NCBI RefSeq assembly: GCF_004614195.1
Contig: NZ_SPUM01000140.1
Location: 56,608-120,607, forward strand
Length of the DNA stretch: 64,000 bases
Source: Massilia horti
Lineage (GTDB): Bacteria > Pseudomonadota > Gammaproteobacteria > Burkholderiales > Burkholderiaceae_D
Reading direction: 5' to 3'
Below the pieces are notes generated by a model. It was given only the letters and a program-made list of their open reading frames with translations, was not told where the DNA came from and did no database searches. Position numbers and translations under genes: made by a program. Positions 29,958 to 39,682 of the stretch are shown one piece after another. How positions within the stretch are numbered: position 1 is the stretch's first letter; every line of letters starts with the position of its first letter.

Positions 29958-32900
29958 TTATTCGTCCAGCGGTGCGAAGATCGCCTGCAAGTCTTCCTGC
30001 GTGAGCGCGAGCTTTTGCGATTCGCCTTCGGCCAGGATCGACTGCGCCAGTTCCGACTTCTTCTGCTGCAGCTGCTGGATCTTCTCTTCCAGCGTGCCCT
30101 TGGCGATCAGTTTGTAGACGAACACCGGCTTGTCCTGGCCGATGCGCCAGGCACGGTCGGTGGCCTGGTTCTCGGCCGCCGGGTTCCACCACGGGTCGTA
30201 GTGGATCACGGTGTCGGCCGCGGTCAGGTTCAGGCCGACGCCGCCGGCCTTCAGGCTGATCAGGAAGATCGGCACCGCGCCCTGCTGGAACGCGGCCACC
30301 TGGGCGGCGCGGTCGCGCGTTTCGCCGGTGAGGATCGCGTACGGGATGTTGCGCGCCTCGAGCTCTTCTTCGATCAGGCCCAGCATGCTGGTGAACTGCG
30401 AGAACACGAGGATCTTGCGGCCTTCTTCCAGCAGGTCGTCGATCATCTGCATCAGGTCCATCAGCTTGGCCGAGACGCTGGCCTGGTTCTTCTTGGCCGG
30501 CAGCGCCTTGACCAGGCGCGGGTCGCAGCAGACCTGGCGCAGCTTGAGCAGCGCCTCGAGGATGACGATCTGGCTGCGCGCCACGCCCTTGCGGTCGATC
30601 TCTTCGCGCACCTTCTTGTCCATCGCCAGCCGCACGGTTTCGTACAGGTCGCGCTGCGGGCCGCTGATCTCGATGCGGCGCACAACCTCGGTCTTTTCCG
30701 GCAGTTCCTTGGCCACGTTGTCCTTCGTGCGGCGCAGCAGGAACGGCTTGATGCGGCGGTTGAGCAGCGTGCGGCGCACCAGGTCGTCCTGGCGCTCGAT
30801 CGGGTGCCGGAACTGGCTGTTGAAGGTCTTTTCGTCGCCCAGCAGGCCAGGCAGCAGGAAGTGGAACTGCGACCACAGCTCGCCCAGGTGGTTCTCGAGC
30901 GGGGTGCCGGTCAGGCACAGGCGGTGGCGCGCGCGCAGCATGCCGGCCGTCTGCGCCGCCTTCGAGCGCGTGTTCTTGATGTAGTGCGATTCGTCGAGGA
31001 TCACCAGGTGGTACTCGTGCTCGCGCAGCTTTTCTTCGTCGCGTGGCAGCAGCGCGTAGGTGGTCAGCACCAGGTCGGCTTCGTCGATCCGGTCGAACAG
31101 CTCGATGCGCTCCTTGCCCTGCAACAGCAGCACCTTCAGCCCGGGCGCGAAGCGGTTCGCTTCCTCGACCCAGTTGGTCATCAGGCTGGTGGGGGCGATG
31201 ACCAGGGCCGGGCAGGTCAGGCGCCCTGCCTCTTTCTCGGTCAGGATGTGGGCCAGCGTCTGCACGGTCTTGCCCAGACCCATGTCGTCGGCCAGGATGC
31301 CGCCCAGGTCGTACTCGCGCAGGAACTGCATCCATGCCAGGCCGTCGAGCTGGTAGTCGCGCAGGGTCGCGCGCAGTCCGCCGGGGGCCGGCACCTTTTT
31401 GATCGAGCCGAACTGGTTCAGCTTGCGGCCAGTCTCGCGCAGCTGCTCGCCGCCGGTCCAGCGAAGCATGCTGCCGCGCGACAGTTCGTCCAGGCGCGCC
31501 GCGTCCAGCGTCGACAGGCGCACCTTGTCCTTGACCTTGTCGTTGAAGTACAGCTCGCCCAGCGTGGACAGGATCGGCTTGACGCGGCCCCATGGCAGCG
31601 CGACGCGCAGGCCGTCCGGCAGTTGCGCCAGCATCTGGTCGGCCTCGGCGTGCGCGGCCAGCACCGAGGGATCGAAGTCCATTGGCGCATTGCGGATCAG
31701 CTGCACCAGCACCGGCAGCAGCGGCACCCGCCGGCCATGCACCACGATGCCCAGCTCCAGCTCGAACCAGGCGTTGCCGGCTTCCTCCGGCTCGTCGATT
31801 TCGGCGTACCAGTCGTCGACGGGCACCACGTCGTAGCGGTACTTGGGCGACTTTTGCAGGTGCCAGCCGCGATCGGACAGCGCGTCCAGGTCGTTCTCGG
31901 CGAAGCGCAGCCAGGCGGCCTGGCTGTCGAGCTGCAGCGCGCCGGAGACGGCGTTGAGCGGCGCCGTGGCCGGCTTGCGAAAACCCAGCTCGCCCAGGGC
32001 CGCGAGCGCCTCGGCCTCGGCCGCTTCGTCGCGCGCGATGACCTCGGTGATGTCGCCGACCTGGCGCACCACGCGTTGGGACGGGTCGAACGAGATGCGC
32101 TGGCCGTCGTAATCGAACGACAGCACCGCGAAGTCGTGCCAGCGCTGGATGCCGTTGTCGGCCAGCGCCACCGAATCGAGCAGCAGGAACGGCTGCGGCT
32201 TGACGTCGGTGCGCAGGCGCTGCTGCAGCGGCTGCGGCAGCGGCATGAGCTGTTGCAGGCCGTGCGCGAGCAGCAGCTGCGACACCCGTTTTTTGTCGGT
32301 GCCGGCCAGCGCCGGGGCCTGCGCCACCAGCGCCTGCAGTTCCGAGAGCGAAATCTCGACGCCGCCGCGGTTCAGGTCCAGCGGCCCGCACGACAGGTTG
32401 TCGATGTACCACGGCGGGTCGGTCGGCAGCATGTAGTCGATCTGGTCCGCGCCCGGGTGGTTGGCGCCCTTGGCCGGCTCGACCGACCAGCCGAGCTTGG
32501 CGATCCGGCCTTCGTCACGCCAGGCCAGGTTGGCCTGGCGCACCGGCCCCGCTTGCAGCGGATAGACCAGGCCGCTGCTCATGTCCGACCATGAGTTCGC
32601 CCACAGCAGCTTTTCCTGCTCCAGCAGCATGTGCAGCAGGATCGCGCCGACCTTGCCCTTGGGCTCGGTGGCGCTGGTGCTCTGGTTGGAGCCGCTGCGC
32701 ATGGCGATGAAAAAGCGCACCAGGTCTTCGTCATCGCCCTCCAGGTAGCTGGGGGGGGCCGACAGCAGCGAGAACACTTCGCTGACCGGGCTGGCGGCGG
32801 CCACCTCGCCGTTGGGCCGCAGGCGCGCCTTGCACAGGCACAGCGCCACGTGGCGGCCGCCGCTGGTGGGCGCCATCACGTACACGAACTTGTACTGGAC

Positions 32901-33068
32901 AGCCTTCGGGTCCGTCACTTCGGCGGTCAGCTTGGGCTGCGGATGCGCGGCCGCCTCGACCCGTTGCAGCCAGCTGGCCACAGGCGCGGGCAAGGCCGGG
33001 GAACGTGCGGGGGCACGCGCAGCCGGAGCGCCGTTGGCTTCATCGCGTTGAAAATCAACTGTGTGCAT
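29958..33068 (-). CDS. SNF2-family DEAD/DEAH helicase
   Basis: A 1036-residue SWI2/SNF2 ATPase. About 560 N-terminal residues form a large family-specific region. They are followed by the helicase core: Walker A DDMGLGKTVQT (Lys about 600), DEAH-type box LDESHYIKN, LTGTPLENHLGELWS, and the C-terminal motor with VFSQFTSM, LKAGGVGLNLTAAD and ATDRAWRIGQ. Such bacterial proteins remodel nucleoprotein or transcription complexes, but the target here is unknown. The frame is open upstream; MHTVDFQRDEAN at 33068 was chosen because sequence before it lacks family character. Divergent from tex. Confidence 0.88.
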   Translation of the reverse strand: MHTVDFQRDEANGAPAARAPARSPALPAPVASWLQRVEAAAHPQPKLTAEVTDPKAVQYKFVYVMAPTSGGRHVALCLCKARLRPNGEVAAASPVSEVFSLLSAPPSYLEGDDEDLVRFFIAMRSGSNQSTSATEPKGKVGAILLHMLLEQEKLLWANSWSDMSSGLVYPLQAGPVRQANLAWRDEGRIAKLGWSVEPAKGANHPGADQIDYMLPTDPPWYIDNLSCGPLDLNRGGVEISLSELQALVAQAPALAGTDKKRVSQLLLAHGLQQLMPLPQPLQQRLRTDVKPQPFLLLDSVALADNGIQRWHDFAVLSFDYDGQRISFDPSQRVVRQVGDITEVIARDEAAEAEALAALGELGFRKPATAPLNAVSGALQLDSQAAWLRFAENDLDALSDRGWHLQKSPKYRYDVVPVDDWYAEIDEPEEAGNAWFELELGIVVHGRRVPLLPVLVQLIRNAPMDFDPSVLAAHAEADQMLAQLPDGLRVALPWGRVKPILSTLGELYFNDKVKDKVRLSTLDAARLDELSRGSMLRWTGGEQLRETGRKLNQFGSIKKVPAPGGLRATLRDYQLDGLAWMQFLREYDLGGILADDMGLGKTVQTLAHILTEKEAGRLTCPALVIAPTSLMTNWVEEANRFAPGLKVLLLQGKERIELFDRIDEADLVLTTYALLPRDEEKLREHEYHLVILDESHYIKNTRSKAAQTAGMLRARHRLCLTGTPLENHLGELWSQFHFLLPGLLGDEKTFNSQFRHPIERQDDLVRRTLLNRRIKPFLLRRTKDNVAKELPEKTEVVRRIEISGPQRDLYETVRLAMDKKVREEIDRKGVARSQIVILEALLKLRQVCCDPRLVKALPAKKNQASVSAKLMDLMQMIDDLLEEGRKILVFSQFTSMLGLIEEELEARNIPYAILTGETRDRAAQVAAFQQGAVPIFLISLKAGGVGLNLTAADTVIHYDPWWNPAAENQATDRAWRIGQDKPVFVYKLIAKGTLEEKIQQLQQKKSELAQSILAEGESQKLALTQEDLQAIFAPLDE

Positions 33069-33433
33069 GGGTCTCTGGAGTCTGTATAAAAAACAGCAAC
33101 AAACGCTATTATCCCTCATCCCAGCGCTTGAGTTTTGTTCGGGATCGCACTTTGTGAAGAAATCTTTACTGTTCGAAAGATTGCTCAATAGAAGGAGCCA
33201 GCCCGGCCTTTTTCCTGGGTTGGTGTCGGGCAGAGCAAGCGCGGCAAATGAGGGTGCTTGCCCCGGAATCAAGGCGTGCTGGTCCCGGGTCGGATAAATT
33301 TTGCCCCGGCCCGGCTGTCACGAACCTGACCGGACCCGAACTGTCGAGATTTGGTCGATCACTATTGTCAAGACTGGCGCATCCGTCGCATTTGCGTATC
33401 ATTGCCCGCTTGACTCACCGACAAAACGCACCC
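33069..33433. other. Divergent intergenic region between the helicase gene and tex
   Basis: A 365-bp stretch that should hold both promoters. A TATCAT (33397-33402) lies close to the tex start and a GATAAT-like box is present on the minus strand near 33110. Neither has a convincing -35 at normal spacing, so no promoter is called. No coding signal was seen. Confidence 0.4.
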
Positions 33434-35785
33434 ATGCTGCCTTCCATCGAACAACGCCTCGCCCAAGAACTGTCCGCCAAACCGGCCCAGGTCGCCGCCG
33501 CCATCGCCCTGCTCGACGAAGGCGCGACGGTGCCTTTCATCGCCCGCTACCGCAAGGAAGCCACCGGCGGCCTGGACGACACCCAGCTGCGCCTGCTCGA
33601 AGAGCGCCTGCGCTACCTGCGCGAGCTCGAGGAGCGGCGCGCCGCGATCATCGCCTCGGTCACCGAACAGGGCAAGATGACGCCCGAGCTGCTGGACGCA
33701 ATCACGCACGCGCAAGACAAGACCAGGCTGGAAGACCTGTACCTGCCGTACAAGCAAAAGCGCCGCACCAAGGCCCAGATCGCGATCGAAGCGGGCCTGG
33801 CGCCGCTGGCGGAAAGCCTGCTGGCCGACCCGGGCCTGGCGCCCGAGCTTGAAGCGGCCAAGTACCTGCGCGAAGCCTTCACCACGGCTGACGGGGCGAA
33901 CAACCCAGGCGTGCTAGACGCCAAGGCCGCGCTCGATGGCGCGCGCCAGATCCTGATGGAGCGCTTCGCCGAGGACGCGACCCTGCTGCAGTCGCTGCGC
34001 GAGTATGTGCAGGAGCACGGCGTGGTCGAATCGAAGGTCGTCGCGGGCAAGGAGGACGAGGGCGAGAAGTTCGCCGATTATTTCGCCTACTCCGAGCCGC
34101 TGGCCACCGTGCCTTCGCACCGCGCGCTGGCCCTGATGCGCGGCCGCCGCGAGGGCGCGCTCGACGTCACGCTGCGGCTCGATACCGAGCTTGACAAGCC
34201 GAAGTGGGACGCGCCGCACAATCCGTGCGAAGGCCGCATCGCCGGGCATTTCGGCATCAAGGACGCGGGCCGTCCGGCCGACAAATGGCTGCTCGACACC
34301 GTGCGCTGGACCTGGCGCGTGAAGAGCTTCATGCACCTGGAGACAGAACTGATGGGCGCCCTGCGCGAACGCGCCGAGCAGGAAGCGATCGACGTCTTCG
34401 CGCGCAACCTCAAGTCGCTGCTGCTGGCCGCCCCGGCCGGCCCGCGCGCGACCATGGGCCTGGACCCGGGCCTGCGCACCGGCGTGAAGGTGGCCGTGGT
34501 CGATGCGACCGGCAAGGTGGTCGACACCGCGACCATCTACCCGCACCAGCCGCGAAACGACTGGGATGGCGCGCTGCACACGCTGGCCCGGCTGGCCGAG
34601 AAGCACGCGGTCTCGCTGGTCTCGATCGGCAACGGCACCGCCTCGCGCGAGACCGACAAGCTGGCGCAGGAACTGATCCGCAACCATCCTGAGCTCAAGC
34701 TCACCAAGATCGTGGTGTCGGAAGCCGGCGCCTCAGTCTACTCGGCCTCCGAATTCGCCTCGCGCGAGCTGCCGGAGCTGGACGTGTCGCTGCGCGGCGC
34801 GGTCTCGATCGCGCGGCGGCTGCAGGATCCGCTGGCCGAGCTGGTGAAGATCGATCCGAAGTCGATCGGCGTCGGCCAGTACCAGCACGACGTCTCGCAG
34901 ACCCAGCTCGCACGCTCGCTCGACGCGGTGGTGGAGGACTGCGTGAACGCGGTTGGCGTGGATGTGAACACCGCGTCGGCGCCGCTCCTGGCGCGCGTTT
35001 CCGGCCTGTCCTCCAGCGTGGCGCAGGGCATCGTCTCCTACCGCGACATGAATGGCGCGTTCACGTCGCGCACCGCGCTACGAAAAGTGCCGCGGCTGGG
35101 CGAGAAGACCTTTGAACAGGCGGCCGGCTTCCTGCGCATCATGAACGGCGAGAACCCGCTCGATGCGTCGGCGGTGCACCCGGAATCCTATCCGGTGGTC
35201 GAGAAGATCCTGGCCGACATCAAGCGCGACATCAAGGCCGTGATCGGCGACGGCAAGCTGCTCGGCACCCTTAACCCGGGCAGGTACGCGGACGAGAAGT
35301 TCGGCGTGCCGACCGTGACGGACATCCTGAAGGAGCTGGAAAAGCCCGGGCGCGACCCGCGTCCCGAGTTCGCCACCGCGACCTTCAAGGAAGGGGTGGA
35401 GGAGATCGGCGACCTGAAGGCCGACATGATCCTGGAAGGCGTGGTGACCAACGTGGCGGCCTTCGGCGCGTTCGTGGACATCGGCGTGCACCAGGATGGG
35501 CTGGTGCATATTTCGGCACTGTCGAACAGCTTCGTGAAGGACCCGCATACGGTGGTCAAGGCCGGTCAGGTGGTGAAGGTCAAGGTGCTCGAAGTGGACG
35601 TCAAGCGCAAGCGCATCGCCTTGACCATGCGTTTGACCGACAGCGCGCCGAAGGCGGGTTCGCGGCCGGAGCAGCGCGGGGACCGTAACGACGGCAAGCG
35701 GCTGGCGCAGCACCAGCGGCAGGAGCGCGCGGCTCCACCGGCGGGTGGCGCGATGGCGGCGGCGTTTGCGAAGCTGAAGAAGTAA
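33434..35785 (+). CDS. tex: Tex-family transcription accessory / RNA-binding protein
   Basis: A 783-residue Tex protein. In order: N-terminal helical domain (EGATVPFIARYRKEATGGLD), YqgF/RuvC-like domain (GLDPGLRTGVKVAVVDATGK), helix-hairpin-helix repeats (NTASAPLLARVSGLSSSVAQ, KVPRLGEKTFEQAAGFLRI) and a C-terminal S1 RNA-binding domain (GVVTNVAAFGAFVDIGVHQD), then a basic low-complexity tail. Tex affects transcription and stress tolerance in several bacteria. An in-frame extension upstream of the ATG at 33434 lacks family similarity and was not used. Confidence 0.95.
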   Translation: MLPSIEQRLAQELSAKPAQVAAAIALLDEGATVPFIARYRKEATGGLDDTQLRLLEERLRYLRELEERRAAIIASVTEQGKMTPELLDAITHAQDKTRLEDLYLPYKQKRRTKAQIAIEAGLAPLAESLLADPGLAPELEAAKYLREAFTTADGANNPGVLDAKAALDGARQILMERFAEDATLLQSLREYVQEHGVVESKVVAGKEDEGEKFADYFAYSEPLATVPSHRALALMRGRREGALDVTLRLDTELDKPKWDAPHNPCEGRIAGHFGIKDAGRPADKWLLDTVRWTWRVKSFMHLETELMGALRERAEQEAIDVFARNLKSLLLAAPAGPRATMGLDPGLRTGVKVAVVDATGKVVDTATIYPHQPRNDWDGALHTLARLAEKHAVSLVSIGNGTASRETDKLAQELIRNHPELKLTKIVVSEAGASVYSASEFASRELPELDVSLRGAVSIARRLQDPLAELVKIDPKSIGVGQYQHDVSQTQLARSLDAVVEDCVNAVGVDVNTASAPLLARVSGLSSSVAQGIVSYRDMNGAFTSRTALRKVPRLGEKTFEQAAGFLRIMNGENPLDASAVHPESYPVVEKILADIKRDIKAVIGDGKLLGTLNPGRYADEKFGVPTVTDILKELEKPGRDPRPEFATATFKEGVEEIGDLKADMILEGVVTNVAAFGAFVDIGVHQDGLVHISALSNSFVKDPHTVVKAGQVVKVKVLEVDVKRKRIALTMRLTDSAPKAGSRPEQRGDRNDGKRLAQHQRQERAAPPAGGAMAAAFAKLKK

Positions 35786-35810
35786 GCTCGCCGGGGCCCC
35801 GAACAGTATT

Positions 35811-36014
35811 GTAGGGTGCGCACTATGTGCGCACGCGGTTCGTGAACGTGGCATAGCCGCCCACCCTACCTGCTACGTCGCGGGCTTCGACAAATCGTAG
35901 GGTGCGAAACTTTGCGCACGCGGTCACCGTATGCTGACTTGCGGCTGCCGCTTTGATACGCTGCGTTCGCGAACCGCGTGCGCACGGGTCCTCGCCGGCC
36001 GCGCGCCCCCTACG
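35811..36014. repeat. GTAGGG-type palindromic element, copy 4, compound
   Basis: Left arms at 35811-35839 and 35897-35923 (both slightly diverged), a piece ending CCACCCTACC near 35861-35870, and a long-variant right arm at 35972-36014. The centre after the second left arm matches copy 3 (TCACCGTATGCTGACTTGCG). It fills most of the 327-bp gap between tex and the glutaredoxin gene. The remainder holds a TATAAAAT box (36063-36070) overlapping the palindrome ATGACGTCAT, a possible -10 region for the glutaredoxin gene. Confidence 0.8.
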
Positions 36015-36112
36015 TGGCCTCCCGCACCGCCCGGCCCGGGGTCACCCCCCTGCCCGTTTTCTTATAAAATGACGTCATTCATCTACAACTTTTTCCCCAA
36101 AGGCAGACAGAC

Positions 36113-36430
36113 ATGAGCGACGTACAAACCTGGATCAAAGAAACCGTGACCACCACGCCTGTCGTGCTGTTCATGAAGGGCACCGCGCAGTTCCCGCAGT
36201 GCGGCTTTTCGGGCCGTGCCGTGCAAATCCTGAAGGCTTGCGGCGTCGATAACATCGCCACCGTTAACGTGCTGGACGATCCGGAAGTGCGTCAGGGCAT
36301 CAAGGAATTCTCGAACTGGCCGACCATTCCGCAGCTGTACGTGAATGGCGAGTTCGTCGGCGGTTCGGACATCATGAACGAGATGTATGAGTCCGGCGAA
36401 CTGCAAGCCCTGCTGAAGAAGAATGACTGA
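36113..36430 (+). CDS. grxD: Monothiol CGFS glutaredoxin (Grx4-type)
   Basis: A 105-residue glutaredoxin with the active site Q-C-G-F-S and the glutathione-binding segments WPTIPQLYVNGEFVGGSDI. Monothiol CGFS glutaredoxins carry 2Fe-2S clusters and work with BolA proteins, one of which is encoded at 11786-12022. It overlaps the following ubiX start by eight bases, so the two are co-translated. Confidence 0.95.
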   Translation: MSDVQTWIKETVTTTPVVLFMKGTAQFPQCGFSGRAVQILKACGVDNIATVNVLDDPEVRQGIKEFSNWPTIPQLYVNGEFVGGSDIMNEMYESGELQALLKKND

Positions 36431-37034
36431 CAGCCCGGTGCGCCGGAGCGGCGGCCGTCGGCTGATCGTCGCCATTACCGGCGCGACCGGTGCAATCTAT
36501 GGCGTGCGCCTATTGCAGCGCCTGGCCGCCACGCCCGGCGTCGAAACGCACCTGGTGCTGTCCGACGCCGCCTGCCTCACCCTGCACCAGGAAGTTGGCC
36601 TGCAGCGGCGCGAGGTCGAAGCGCTGGCGCACGTAGTTCACAGGAACCGGGAAATCGGGGCCTCGATCGCCAGCGGTTCTTTCCGCAGCGACGGCATGGT
36701 GATCGCGCCGTGCTCGATGAAAACGCTGGCCGCAGTGGCGCATGGCTTGTCGGATAACCTGATCGCGCGCGCGGCCGACGTGGTGCTCAAGGAGCGCCGG
36801 CGCCTGGTGCTGATGGTGCGGGAAACCCCGTTCAACCTGGCGCACTTGCGCAACATGACCGCAGTCACCGAAATGGGTGGCATCATCTTTCCGCCGGTGC
36901 CTGGCCTGTACCAGCATCCGGCGAGCATCGACGAAATGGTCGACCACACGATCGCCCGCGTGCTCGACCTGTTCGACATCGCGCACGCGCTCGCGCCCGA
37001 GTGGCCGGGCATGAAGCCGACGACCGAGGCTTGA
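36423..37034 (+). CDS. ubiX: Flavin prenyltransferase UbiX
   Basis: A 203-residue UbiX/Pad1 protein. The N-terminal flavin-binding segment is VAITGATGAIYGVRLL and the C-terminal region has NMTAVTEMGGIIFPPVPGLY, both conserved. It attaches a dimethylallyl group to FMN to make prenylated FMN, the cofactor of UbiD decarboxylases in ubiquinone synthesis. It overlaps grxD by eight bases in an alternative frame. Confidence 0.95.
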   Translation: MTDSPVRRSGGRRLIVAITGATGAIYGVRLLQRLAATPGVETHLVLSDAACLTLHQEVGLQRREVEALAHVVHRNREIGASIASGSFRSDGMVIAPCSMKTLAAVAHGLSDNLIARAADVVLKERRRLVLMVRETPFNLAHLRNMTAVTEMGGIIFPPVPGLYQHPASIDEMVDHTIARVLDLFDIAHALAPEWPGMKPTTEA

Positions 37035-37037
37035 CGC

Positions 37038-37217
37038 CTACTCGCGCCGTTCGAATTCGAGCAGCTGGCTTTCGGCTTTCTTCATTTCTCTTGCTTCCTC
37101 GACCATGCGACGCTGGGCGATGCGCTTGCGCATCACTTCGGCGTGCTTGGCCGCCGACATCGGCGGCGCTGTCATCAATGTCTTGAGGGTGGCGGTGTTG
37201 CTGTAGTTGCTTTTCAT
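37038..37217 (-). CDS. Small hypothetical protein
   Basis: A 59-residue frame beginning MKSNYSNTATLKTLM, with a Lys/Arg/Glu-rich helical C-terminal half (KRIAQRRMVEEAREMKK). I do not recognise the family. It ends 3 bp from the ubiX stop in the opposite direction. An extension to 37265 is possible but adds residues of no clear character. Coding status rests on composition only. Confidence 0.45.
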   Translation of the reverse strand: MKSNYSNTATLKTLMTAPPMSAAKHAEVMRKRIAQRRMVEEAREMKKAESQLLEFERRE

Positions 37218-37351
37218 GAGCGGCGGTGTCCTCGAAGCTGACCGGGTAACACAGATGGCGGGCATGCCACTACCTCTCTTGATTATGAGCCACTATTCGG
37301 CGTTTGTGCTGCCCTCTCGAAAGAAAATTTTCCGGAGGGCAGTCAGGCCGC

Positions 37352-37759
37352 TCACTTCTGGTGATTCATGCGCACCAGCATGCGGATGAACTCGCGTGCC
37401 AGTTGCTTGTGATGATCGTCCAGGCGCTGCAGGTCGGAGATCAGCTTCACGTCGGCGGATTCGAAACGGGCGGAGCCGTTGGTACCGTCGCCGTTCGGCG
37501 CCTCTTTATCATTGCTGCCAAAGCGCAGCCAGTCAGCCGGCACGCCCAGCCACTGGGCGATCATGCGCAGTTTTTCCTGGGTCGGGATGGCTTCGCCCAC
37601 CAGCCACTTGCGGGCGGCATGGACGGTGATGGGGCGGCCTTCGAAACGAATGTTAAATTCGCGTGCCAGGCGGGTGGGACTATCCGGGGAGTAGTGGGCA
37701 CTCTTCAACGCTTGCTGCAAACGCTCGCTGAAGCCTTCCCTTTCGTTTGTTGAATTCAT
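37352..37759 (-). CDS. Helix-turn-helix transcriptional regulator
   Basis: A 135-residue protein with an atypical lambda-repressor-like domain in the first 80 residues (TVHAARKWLVGEAIPTQEK and IAQWLGVPADWLRFG) and a charged C-terminal helix. Its partner genes are not evident. The 266-bp region on its upstream side (37760-38025) is AT-richer, contains CGTTAACA- and TGTAACA-like half-sites that could be self-operators, and a CTGCGCCA/TGGCGCAG hairpin at 37950-37971. Confidence 0.75.
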   Translation of the reverse strand: MNSTNEREGFSERLQQALKSAHYSPDSPTRLAREFNIRFEGRPITVHAARKWLVGEAIPTQEKLRMIAQWLGVPADWLRFGSNDKEAPNGDGTNGSARFESADVKLISDLQRLDDHHKQLAREFIRMLVRMNHQK

Positions 37760-38025
37760 GAATGGTGCTGTCTGATGCCTCGGGATACCGTTACATTTGA
37801 TGCGTTAACAACTATCGTGACAGTTTACGCAGTTTCTGTGTAACAAAAATGTGAGTTTTGAATAGATTTTAGCCGGGTTTGGCCTGCGCGTCACAATGTT
37901 TTAGTGAGGAAATGTATCAATTTGAAAACGCATCTTGGCAGAAATAGTCAATCTGCGCCACACGAATGGCGCAGGCCAGCTATAACCAAGGGGTATCGGT
38001 TGCCCAAAGGAAACCAAACAATGGG

Positions 38026-39078
38026 TCAGGCCCGATGGAATCGGATGATGCCATCCAGGCCCGGGACGCGGCGCAGGATGCCGTCGGCCCACAATTTATG
38101 CAGGTGGGCCAGCGCTTCGCCAAGAGCGAAGCTGAGCTGGTGGGCGTCGAGTTTGCGCCGGAACATCAGCGGCACGATGTCGACCGCCGAGCGCGGCTCG
38201 GCGCACGCGACAACGACTTCGGCCAGGCGTTCCACGTGGTGCGCGCGCAGCTGGGCGATGCGGGTGTGCAGCCCGCGGAAGGGTTTGCCGTGTGACGGCA
38301 GCACCAGCGTATCTTCGGGCAAGCCGGCGAACTTGCCCAGCGAATCGAGGTACAACTGTAAAGGATTGCCCTCGGGTTCGACCGCGAAAACGGACACGTT
38401 GGTGGAAATGCGCGGCAAGACCATGTCACCCGAAACTAACAGATGTTTTTCGTCGCAATACAGCGCCGCATGCTCGGGCGAATGGCCGAAGCCGGTGATC
38501 ACCCGCCAGTTTGCCTTGCCGATGCGCACCTCCTGCCCGTCCTGCAAGCGCACGTACGCCTGGGGCACGGCCGGCACCAGCGATGGATAGTAATTGCGCC
38601 GGCTGCGCATCTGCTCGAGCATGTCCGGATCAAGCAGGCCGTGGCGCTCGAAATGGGTAATCGCGGCGGGGCCGTCGGCGCCCGGCAGCGCGGCCGCCAT
38701 CATGCGCGCAAAGCCGAACTCGCCCGTGGTGATCCAGAACGGCGCGCCGAAACGTTCGCACAGCCAGTCGGCCAGGCCCACGTGGTCGGGATGGCAGTGG
38801 GTGGCAAACACGCGCAGCAAGGGCTGGCCCGCCAGTTCACCGGCAAACAATTGCTCCCACGCGGCCTTGGTCGCGTCGGTCGCCACGCCAGAATCGATGA
38901 CGCTCCAGCCCTGGCGGCCGTCGACCTCGTCGCGCAGCAGCCACAGGTTGATGTGGTCCAGCGCAAATGGCAGCGGCATGCGGACCCAGAACACGTCTGG
39001 CGCGACTTCTTGCAGCCGGCCAGGGGCGGGCAGGATATCGCCGAAGGGATAGACAAGCTGGGACTCGAGCGGGTTCAT
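38026..39078 (-). CDS. Metallo-beta-lactamase-fold hydrolase
   Basis: A 350-residue MBL-fold protein with the metal motif HCHPDH (His94, His96, Asp98, His99), GFGHSPEHAA and a downstream His in LPSHGKPF. The C-terminal helical segment resembles that of LACTB2/glyoxalase-II-like hydrolases. It is divergent from liuR, with a LiuR-type operator between them, which suggests but does not prove a role in leucine or acyl-CoA breakdown. Confidence 0.85.
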   Translation of the reverse strand: MNPLESQLVYPFGDILPAPGRLQEVAPDVFWVRMPLPFALDHINLWLLRDEVDGRQGWSVIDSGVATDATKAAWEQLFAGELAGQPLLRVFATHCHPDHVGLADWLCERFGAPFWITTGEFGFARMMAAALPGADGPAAITHFERHGLLDPDMLEQMRSRRNYYPSLVPAVPQAYVRLQDGQEVRIGKANWRVITGFGHSPEHAALYCDEKHLLVSGDMVLPRISTNVSVFAVEPEGNPLQLYLDSLGKFAGLPEDTLVLPSHGKPFRGLHTRIAQLRAHHVERLAEVVVACAEPRSAVDIVPLMFRRKLDAHQLSFALGEALAHLHKLWADGILRRVPGLDGIIRFHRA

Positions 39079-39126
39079 GCTGACAATCTTTCGTGTTCGT
39101 GAAGGTAAGGGCGCGCTACAATGCGC

Positions 39127-39145
39127 TTGACGTTGACGTAAACGG
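39127..39145. promoter_or_regulatory. Probable LiuR operator upstream of liuR and the divergent hydrolase
   Basis: TTGACGTTGACGTAAACGG matches the second site (39683) at 17 of 19 positions when aligned. It lies 77-95 bases before the liuR ATG and 49-67 bases before the hydrolase ATG on the other strand. TTGACGTWWACGTCAA-like sites are described for LiuR of the MerR family. Confidence 0.75.
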
Positions 39146-39221
39146 AATGCATGGCACCCTGGCCAACAGCCGGGATTCTAAGCGATTCCGCAATTTGCTT
39201 CCTTTAACCGCCGTACACCAC

Positions 39222-39632
39222 ATGGCCACGACTTATACCATTGCCGAACTGGCGCGCGAATTCGACGTGACCGCGCGCGCGATCCGCTTCTACGAAGACC
39301 AGGGGCTGCTTAGCCCATCACGCGAGGGCCTGGGCGGACGCAATCGCGTCTACACCCCGCGCGACAGGACGCGCCTGAAGCTGACCTTGCGCGGCAAGCG
39401 GCTCGGCCTGACCCTGTCGGAGATCAAGAGCATCGTCGACATGTACGAGACGCCGAAAGACACGGTGGCGCAGATCGAACGTTTCCTCACGGTGCTGAAC
39501 CATCAGCGCGCCACGCTGGAACAGCAGCGGACCGACATCGAGATGTCGCTGGCCGAGATCACCGTCCACGAAGAAGAATGCCGGCGTCTGCTGGCACAAG
39601 ACGAGCCGCTCAAGGAAAGCGACGCGGCATAA
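39222..39632 (+). CDS. liuR: MerR-family regulator LiuR
   Basis: A 136-residue MerR protein: winged HTH TYTIAELAREFDVTARAIRF, then YEDQGLL and a coiled-coil dimer helix (TVAQIERFLTVLNHQRATLE), with Cys near the end. LiuR represses branched-chain amino-acid catabolism genes. It precedes ivd and has an operator on both sides. Upstream in-frame codons exist, but the operator at 39127-39145 falls inside that extension and the HTH starts right after this ATG, so 39222 was chosen. Confidence 0.9.
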   Translation: MATTYTIAELAREFDVTARAIRFYEDQGLLSPSREGLGGRNRVYTPRDRTRLKLTLRGKRLGLTLSEIKSIVDMYETPKDTVAQIERFLTVLNHQRATLEQQRTDIEMSLAEITVHEEECRRLLAQDEPLKESDAA

Positions 39633-39633
39633 G

Positions 39634-39661
39634 GCGCCGGCAACGGCCGGTGCGGCTTTTT
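39634..39661 (+). terminator. Intrinsic terminator after liuR
   Basis: GCGCCGGC-type stem with the complementary GCCGGTGC across AACG, followed by CGGCTTTTT. It would separate liuR from ivd, which has its own operator and promoter region. Confidence 0.7.
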
Positions 39662-39682
39662 GCGCTGTTTGACATCAATCAC

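Noticed and set aside
29793..32594. Long plus-strand open frame (about 930 codons) opposite the helicase gene
   Set aside because: It is a composition artefact of the helicase gene, with repetitive His/Arg/Gln-rich translation.
39093..39221. Upstream in-frame extension of liuR
   Set aside because: It covers the LiuR operator and has no relation to the MerR fold; the HTH begins right after the ATG at 39222.
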